Of a stretch of DNA of 21,013 nucleotides, positions 16,988 to 21,013 are shown piece after piece. The notes beneath the pieces are model-generated. The model was not told the origin of the DNA. It searched no databases and saw only the letters and a program-made list of their open reading frames with translations. Within the stretch, counting starts at the first letter, position 1. The number at the start of each line of letters is the position of its first letter. The stretch is from positions 1 through 21,013 of the forward strand of contig FTLJ01000567.1 in NCBI GenBank assembly GCA_900155495.1, written 5' to 3'. This stretch comes from Porogramme epimiltina. Lineage: Eukaryota; Basidiomycota; Agaricomycetes; Polyporales; Polyporaceae. The translations under genes and the position numbers were made by a program.

Positions 16988-18871
16988 ATGCACGGTCAAC
17001 GACGTGCTATGGAGCACAAACGGCGTAACGCTGAGATTCTTCATGGGCGTGCTCCTGCTCTGATCAACCTCCCCATCACCCTCCCCACCATTCCTATCCT
17101 CGACTCCTTGCTCGGCCCCATCGTCACTCCTATCATTGACGGCCAACACGCGTCCACGGCCTCTACGACTGAGCAAACGGCAACTACCACCACGGCTAAT
17201 CCCTCTACCCCCACTACTACCGCTGCCTCCGATTCTACTCCGTCGACGCATTCATCGAGCGGAGGGAATTCTCAGAGCTCCGGTGGAAGCACCACGGGCA
17301 ATGGTTCCAGCTCCAACTCGGTCCCAGCTTCGACTTCGTCGCCTTCCTCTACCGGCACCTCTCAAAATCCCTCCTCCACCGGCTCTTCGGATAATTCTTC
17401 TTCCGGTACCAACTCCTCGCCTACAAGTGGTGGTGACTCCCAAGACTCTGGCAGTACATCCAGCACCAGCGCAGACCCAGCAATCAATGTTGGTAGCGCC
17501 TTTGTTACTTCCGCAGGCCAAGTGGGTGATAGCGTAACCAGTGGTGGCTCTGGGATCACTATCACGGCCGGCGCTGGCTCGACCGCCAGTGGTCGCCTCG
17601 CAGGCTCCTCCACCGCCCTCGGCACTTCTCCGACTGGTACCAGTAGCGGTGACCCATCTACCCCGAACGCAACAGTCGACGCATCCTCCTCGACAAGCCA
17701 CGGCATTTCCACAGGAGCTATTGCCGGCATCACCGTCACCGCAATCCTCCTCGTCCTCCTCGCCCTGCTGTGCTGCCTCCGCCGCCGCGCGATTGCCTCC
17801 CGAGTCGCCCGACGCAAGCAGTGGTTCCGCGGCGGCTCGGCGGGCAGTGGCGGCGGCGTCGAATACCTCGACAAGGACGCGTTCGGTGGCGCCGCCGCCG
17901 GCATGGGCCCCCCGGGCTCGCGCTCCGCGCGGAGCAGCTTCGAAACGAGCTTCGACCGCGGCCTTCTCGCTTCGCCACTTCCGCCGTCCGACGCGTGGGC
18001 CGCCGCACCTCCACTCCCCCCGACGCTCCAGCCCGTCGTCACGCAGGGCTGGACGAGCGACCTCATGGGCGAGATCGCGTTTCCTCCGGTCTCGCACACG
18101 GTCGAGTCCCTCCCCACCCCTACGGCCCGCTCCGGCGGCGACCGCACGAGCATGTCCTCCCAGTCGTCCGCCTCGTCGTCGACCGTGTCGTCGTGTGCGG
18201 ACCCCACCTCGCAGTACCTGATCGCCGCACCGCCGTCCGCCGCGCTCCACGGCGGCTCGCCGTACGGCACCGACGTGCCCTCGCCCTTCTCCGTGCGCCC
18301 GTTCTCGCCCACAGAGCGGTGGTCGTTCCCGAAGCCGCCCACGACGCGGTCGAGCGTCGGCGCGGGCTCGGACCGGTTCGGCTCCGTCAAGAGCGCCGCC
18401 TTCGTCACCGCCGAGGACGGCGGCGAGCCCGAGAACGAGAACCCCTTCGCCGACTTCACCGAGGTCGCCTCCCCCGCGCTATCCTCGCCAGCACTTTCCC
18501 CGGCCTTGACCAAGGGCGCGTCGCGCCCGTCGACGGCCGGCTCGAACTTCGCCGCGGTCGAGACGATTCGCCGGCCGTTCGTGCCGACGATGGGCGACGA
18601 GATGGCGGTCAAGCCGGGCGACGAGGTGCGCATCGTCCAGCGGTTCGACGACGGCTGGGCGGTCGCGGAGAACGTGGCGACGGGCGCGCATGGCCACATC
18701 CCGATCGACTGCTTGCGCGCGCCACAGGAGGAACTGCCCGCATTCCTCGCGAAGAAGCGGATCAGCAGCTACCGCGCGAGCGTGGCGACTGTGACGGCGG
18801 GGACCGGGGCGGCGTCGCCCGCCCGCGCGAGCACGCGCGTGAGCGGGTCGACTATTGGTGCGGCGCTGTGA
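16988..18871 (+). CDS. Single-pass membrane protein with Ser/Thr-rich ectodomain and C-terminal SH3 domain, 627 aa
   Basis: One open frame runs from the first ATG at 16988 to TGA. Residues ~22-51 are hydrophobic and Pro-rich, after a basic KRR. Residues ~53-238 are almost entirely Ser/Thr/Gly, as in O-glycosylated stalks. A clear transmembrane helix (GAIAGITVTAILLVLLALLC) occupies ~243-264, followed by a stop-transfer RRR. The cytoplasmic tail (~265-627) is Ser/Pro-rich and ends with an SH3 domain at ~528-578 (FVPTMGDEMAVKPGDEVRIV, then DDGWAVAEN and GHIPIDCL). This architecture, a glycosylated exterior with one helix and an SH3 tail, recalls yeast Fus1; Sho1 differs in having four helices. 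It suggests a surface sensor or polarity scaffold that binds Pro-rich partners. No classical N-terminal signal peptide is visible from this ATG; a second ATG lies at 17009, and an upstream exon cannot be excluded. An ATTAAA lies 24 nt past the stop. Confidence 0.85.
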   Translation: MHGQRRAMEHKRRNAEILHGRAPALINLPITLPTIPILDSLLGPIVTPIIDGQHASTASTTEQTATTTTANPSTPTTTAASDSTPSTHSSSGGNSQSSGGSTTGNGSSSNSVPASTSSPSSTGTSQNPSSTGSSDNSSSGTNSSPTSGGDSQDSGSTSSTSADPAINVGSAFVTSAGQVGDSVTSGGSGITITAGAGSTASGRLAGSSTALGTSPTGTSSGDPSTPNATVDASSSTSHGISTGAIAGITVTAILLVLLALLCCLRRRAIASRVARRKQWFRGGSAGSGGGVEYLDKDAFGGAAAGMGPPGSRSARSSFETSFDRGLLASPLPPSDAWAAAPPLPPTLQPVVTQGWTSDLMGEIAFPPVSHTVESLPTPTARSGGDRTSMSSQSSASSSTVSSCADPTSQYLIAAPPSAALHGGSPYGTDVPSPFSVRPFSPTERWSFPKPPTTRSSVGAGSDRFGSVKSAAFVTAEDGGEPENENPFADFTEVASPALSSPALSPALTKGASRPSTAGSNFAAVETIRRPFVPTMGDEMAVKPGDEVRIVQRFDDGWAVAENVATGAHGHIPIDCLRAPQEELPAFLAKKRISSYRASVATVTAGTGAASPARASTRVSGSTIGAAL

Positions 18872-20245
18872 GCGCGAAGGAGGTGTATTATCTCATTAAA
18901 TGGGTTGGAAGAATTTTGAGTGAGTCTCTTTTTCTTCTATACAAATTATACAGGCCACTTATGCACTGCGTTCAAAGATTAGTTACCTCAGTTGCCGGAG
19001 GTGTTTGAAGCCGTCCCGCTGTTGTCGTTGTCCCCAATTGTTGTTCTAGCATCCGGCACATCCCCCCTGGCTCGTATAGATCACATCGTCTGGTCTCGAC
19101 GGCCAGCAGGCACTACTTTTGGCGGTGTCTTTGGCCCAGTCATAATCATCCTCCATGAATTTGCAGTAAATATCCTGTCGTTTGCTTCCCATCCCTCCTG
19201 TTGTTCTTGTACTCACAAGTACACAATACTACCCTCCGCAGACATCGGATCGGGTCTTTCTTTGCTTTGACTTGTGCATACCCTTGCGTCAGTTTCTTCT
19301 ACGCCACTACGCCCCATCCACGTGCTTCTTGCTTACCGTACTTTGAACCCCCCCTCGTCATACGGGTGTAGCAAACACCGCACATACTGTAGATCGCCGC
19401 GGTTCGGGCTTGACTGTATACCCTTCTATTTTCCTTCCCAGCTTGGTTACACCTCACGCCCTTTTACGCTCACCCCTCTTCGCGCTGTATCAGAGCGGCA
19501 GCATGCTCCGCACGACATCGTCCATAGCATGGCCGCTCGGATCATATATACCGGCCGTTGCGCATGAGGGGCTCGAAATATATGTAGTACCATCTATACC
19601 GCCGTATACCATGTGTACCACTAAAATTGTATCAGCACCCCTCCCTCCCTTCCTCCAAACCGCCGCGGACGCCGGGGCAATATTGGGGCGCACTGACTCC
19701 GCACGTCCACTGGAAACACGGAGCCGTTCGCGAACCCGGCCGGAGCGGCGGGTGGCACAAGTCGATATCAAGCCGCCGCTTGAGCGGGCTGTCGCGCACG
19801 CCTTCGCGAACGTCGTCGATCTGCTCTCGCGGTCATACGCGACGTCGGGACATTGGCAGCTTCCCACCGGGGAAAAAGTCCGGGGCGACGTTTGAAGGCG
19901 TTCATTAAAAACTAAATTACTGCATAATGAACTTTCGAGGATGTGAGCTGTGGCGCCGCCCGCGTCCTAATTCGGTAGACAGCTTTTCAATGTGGACGCT
20001 CTCGCACACCCCGTGTCCGCTCGTTGCTACGGGCCCCTTCCAGGGACCGACGATCAACTTTGCGTGTCAGGATCACAGTGGTACAGCTGAGCAGCCCTTA
20101 AATATATTGTTCAGACCCGAAGGCCAAAAGCCTATGCTGCGGCTCGAATATACCTCACAGCATTTGCCCCTGGACGATTCATTCCAACCCCCCAAACCAC
20201 CTATACACAGGGACATCCAGAAAGAAAGAAAGAGAGAGGGAAAGA
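18872..20245. other. Unassigned region downstream of the SH3 gene
   Basis: I see no supported gene. Several 90-160-codon frames overlap between 19274 and 19908 on both strands, without recognisable domains; one + frame contains a TATATATA-like stretch and an ATG at 19610. A TTAAATATATT element near 20099-20109 may be a core promoter for the candidate start at 20246. Confidence 0.45.
18895..18900 (+). terminator. Candidate poly(A) signal of the SH3 membrane protein gene
   Basis: ATTAAA lies 24 nt after the stop codon in a locally AT-rich stretch. Fungal poly(A) signals are loose, so this is suggestive only. Confidence 0.3.
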
Positions 20246-20809
20246 ATGTCGGCCCCATATACTACCCCAGTATCCGGCACGTTCCTCGCATCGGCAGGAG
20301 TCCCCACTGAGGCCCGTCTCGATACCACTCAGACGCAATATCGCTCTCGCCCCCCCACTTCCCGCCCACAGGCAGGGGAAGTCACGTCCAAGCCGCGAGA
20401 TCCAGCGCGGGCGAGCGGACGCGCCGCTCGCCCCGCGCGGCTCCACCGCGGCCGGCGCCATGCGCAGCCGCCGTCCCGAGGTGAGGGGGGCACGCGCGTT
20501 GAGCGCGCTGCCTCGGGAGGCGACCGGCGGGGGGCTGCTTTCCAAAGGGAAAAAGAGGAGGGAAGAAGAGGAAGGAAAAGCCGAAGCTACGTACCGGGAG
20601 AAGGCGTGGCGGGGCGCCGGTTGCTGTGGGCGGGCGTGGGCCATCGGATACGATTACACGCCGCGCCCGCGCGCCGCCCCATGGGGCGGGCGGCGGCGGC
20701 GCGGTCGACAACAGGATTAGGAGGAAGGGTAACTAGAGTACAAGCCAAGAACAGGGACCCGGCGGGAGGGACATGGGCAGGCGGCACGACGAGGGCGGAG
20801 GAGGGGTAG
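20246..20809 (+). CDS. Candidate start of a gene, unrecognised and possibly spliced
   Basis: An ATG in a good context (AAAGAATGTC) follows a purine-rich leader (GAAAGAAAGAGAGAGGG) and, ~140 nt upstream, a TATA-like TTAAATATATT. The first ~45 residues (MSAPYTTPVSGTFLASAG...) have balanced composition. After that the frame becomes Arg/Ala/Gly-rich, as expected if true coding sequence ends at an intron. A GTGAGG near 20480 could be a donor. No domain is seen, and any continuation would lie beyond the window. Only the start region is proposed; the listed end is that of the open frame. Confidence 0.2.
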   Translation: MSAPYTTPVSGTFLASAGVPTEARLDTTQTQYRSRPPTSRPQAGEVTSKPRDPARASGRAARPARLHRGRRHAQPPSRGEGGTRVERAASGGDRRGAAFQREKEEGRRGRKSRSYVPGEGVAGRRLLWAGVGHRIRLHAAPARRPMGRAAAARSTTGLGGRVTRVQAKNRDPAGGTWAGGTTRAEEG

Positions 20810-20931
20810 GGGGGGAGAGCGGGGGGAGGGGGAGACACGAGCACCGAAAGCAATGGAGGACAGAGTAGCTGAGAGCAAGGATGCGCGAGGGGACGTTGCG
20901 CGACCGACCGACCGTGAGTATGTTAGGAGGA

Positions 20932-20979
20932 GGGGGGGGGGCGTGAGTGTGAGTGTGGCGGGGGGGGGGGGGGGGGGGG
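20932..20979. repeat. Poly-G tracts near the right edge
   Basis: A run of 10 G (20932-20941) and a run of 20 G (20960-20979) flank GTGAGT repeats, with further G-rich sequence to the window end. Such tracts can form G-quadruplexes and are also error-prone in sequencing, so their exact lengths are uncertain. Confidence 0.8.
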
Positions 20980-21013
20980 TAAGGAGGGGGGGTAATCGGT
21001 TTCGAGAACGGGG

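Noticed and set aside
17362..18699. 445-codon antisense frame and a 412-codon overlapping + frame within the SH3 gene
   Set aside because: Shadow frames caused by high GC at third codon positions; only the 16988 frame encodes a TM helix and SH3 domain.
1..21013. CRISPR arrays, insertion sequences, retrotransposon ends or other mobile elements
   Set aside because: No spaced direct repeats, transposase or reverse transcriptase motifs, or terminal repeats were seen; the window is eukaryotic in its gene structure.

Overview
This window reads as nuclear DNA of a filamentous basidiomycete, most likely an Agaricomycete. Coding sequence is GC-rich and broken by short introns (mostly 52-77 nt) with GT-AG ends and CTGAC/CTAAC-type branch sites. 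The protein types also fit: fungal PAS proteins, Gpp/Dog-like HAD phosphatases, a long serine-rich fungal protein and a single-pass SH3 membrane protein. No bacterial operon structure, rRNA, convincing tRNA, CRISPR array or recognisable transposon was seen. Exon boundaries were worked out by hand from frame, splice signals and protein sense, without transcript data.

Layout from left to right. (1) 48-1664 (+): a seven-exon gene for a 367-aa protein with two PAS-type segments; one intron is a GC-AG intron. (2) 1665-6408: about 4.7 kb of very GC-rich, CpG-dense DNA between two convergent gene ends, with no gene I can support. (3) 6409-7611 (-): a three-exon HAD phosphatase with all four catalytic motifs and a long Ser-rich insertion in its cap region. 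(4) 8596-9745 (-): a tandem paralog with the same exon plan, in which the nucleophilic Asp is Asn, the second Asp of motif I is Glu, and an in-frame TGA falls in the Ser-rich linker. (5) 10782-14331 (-): a three-exon gene for a 1102-aa, mostly disordered protein with one compact helical segment, probably with an intron in its 3' UTR. (6) 14332-16987: mostly unassigned, with one weak divergent ORF. (7) 16988-18871 (+): an intronless gene for a 627-aa Ser/Thr-rich single-pass membrane protein with a C-terminal SH3 domain. (8) 18872-21013: no firm gene; a possible gene start at 20246 and long poly-G runs near the right edge.

The genes do not form a pathway. The PAS protein suggests sensing or signalling, the SH3 membrane protein suggests cell-surface or polarity signalling, and the HAD pair suggests small phosphometabolite hydrolysis. 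The most informative part is the HAD tandem: an intact enzyme gene beside a copy that has lost its catalytic acids but keeps its reading frame, intron positions and apparently its promoter spacing.
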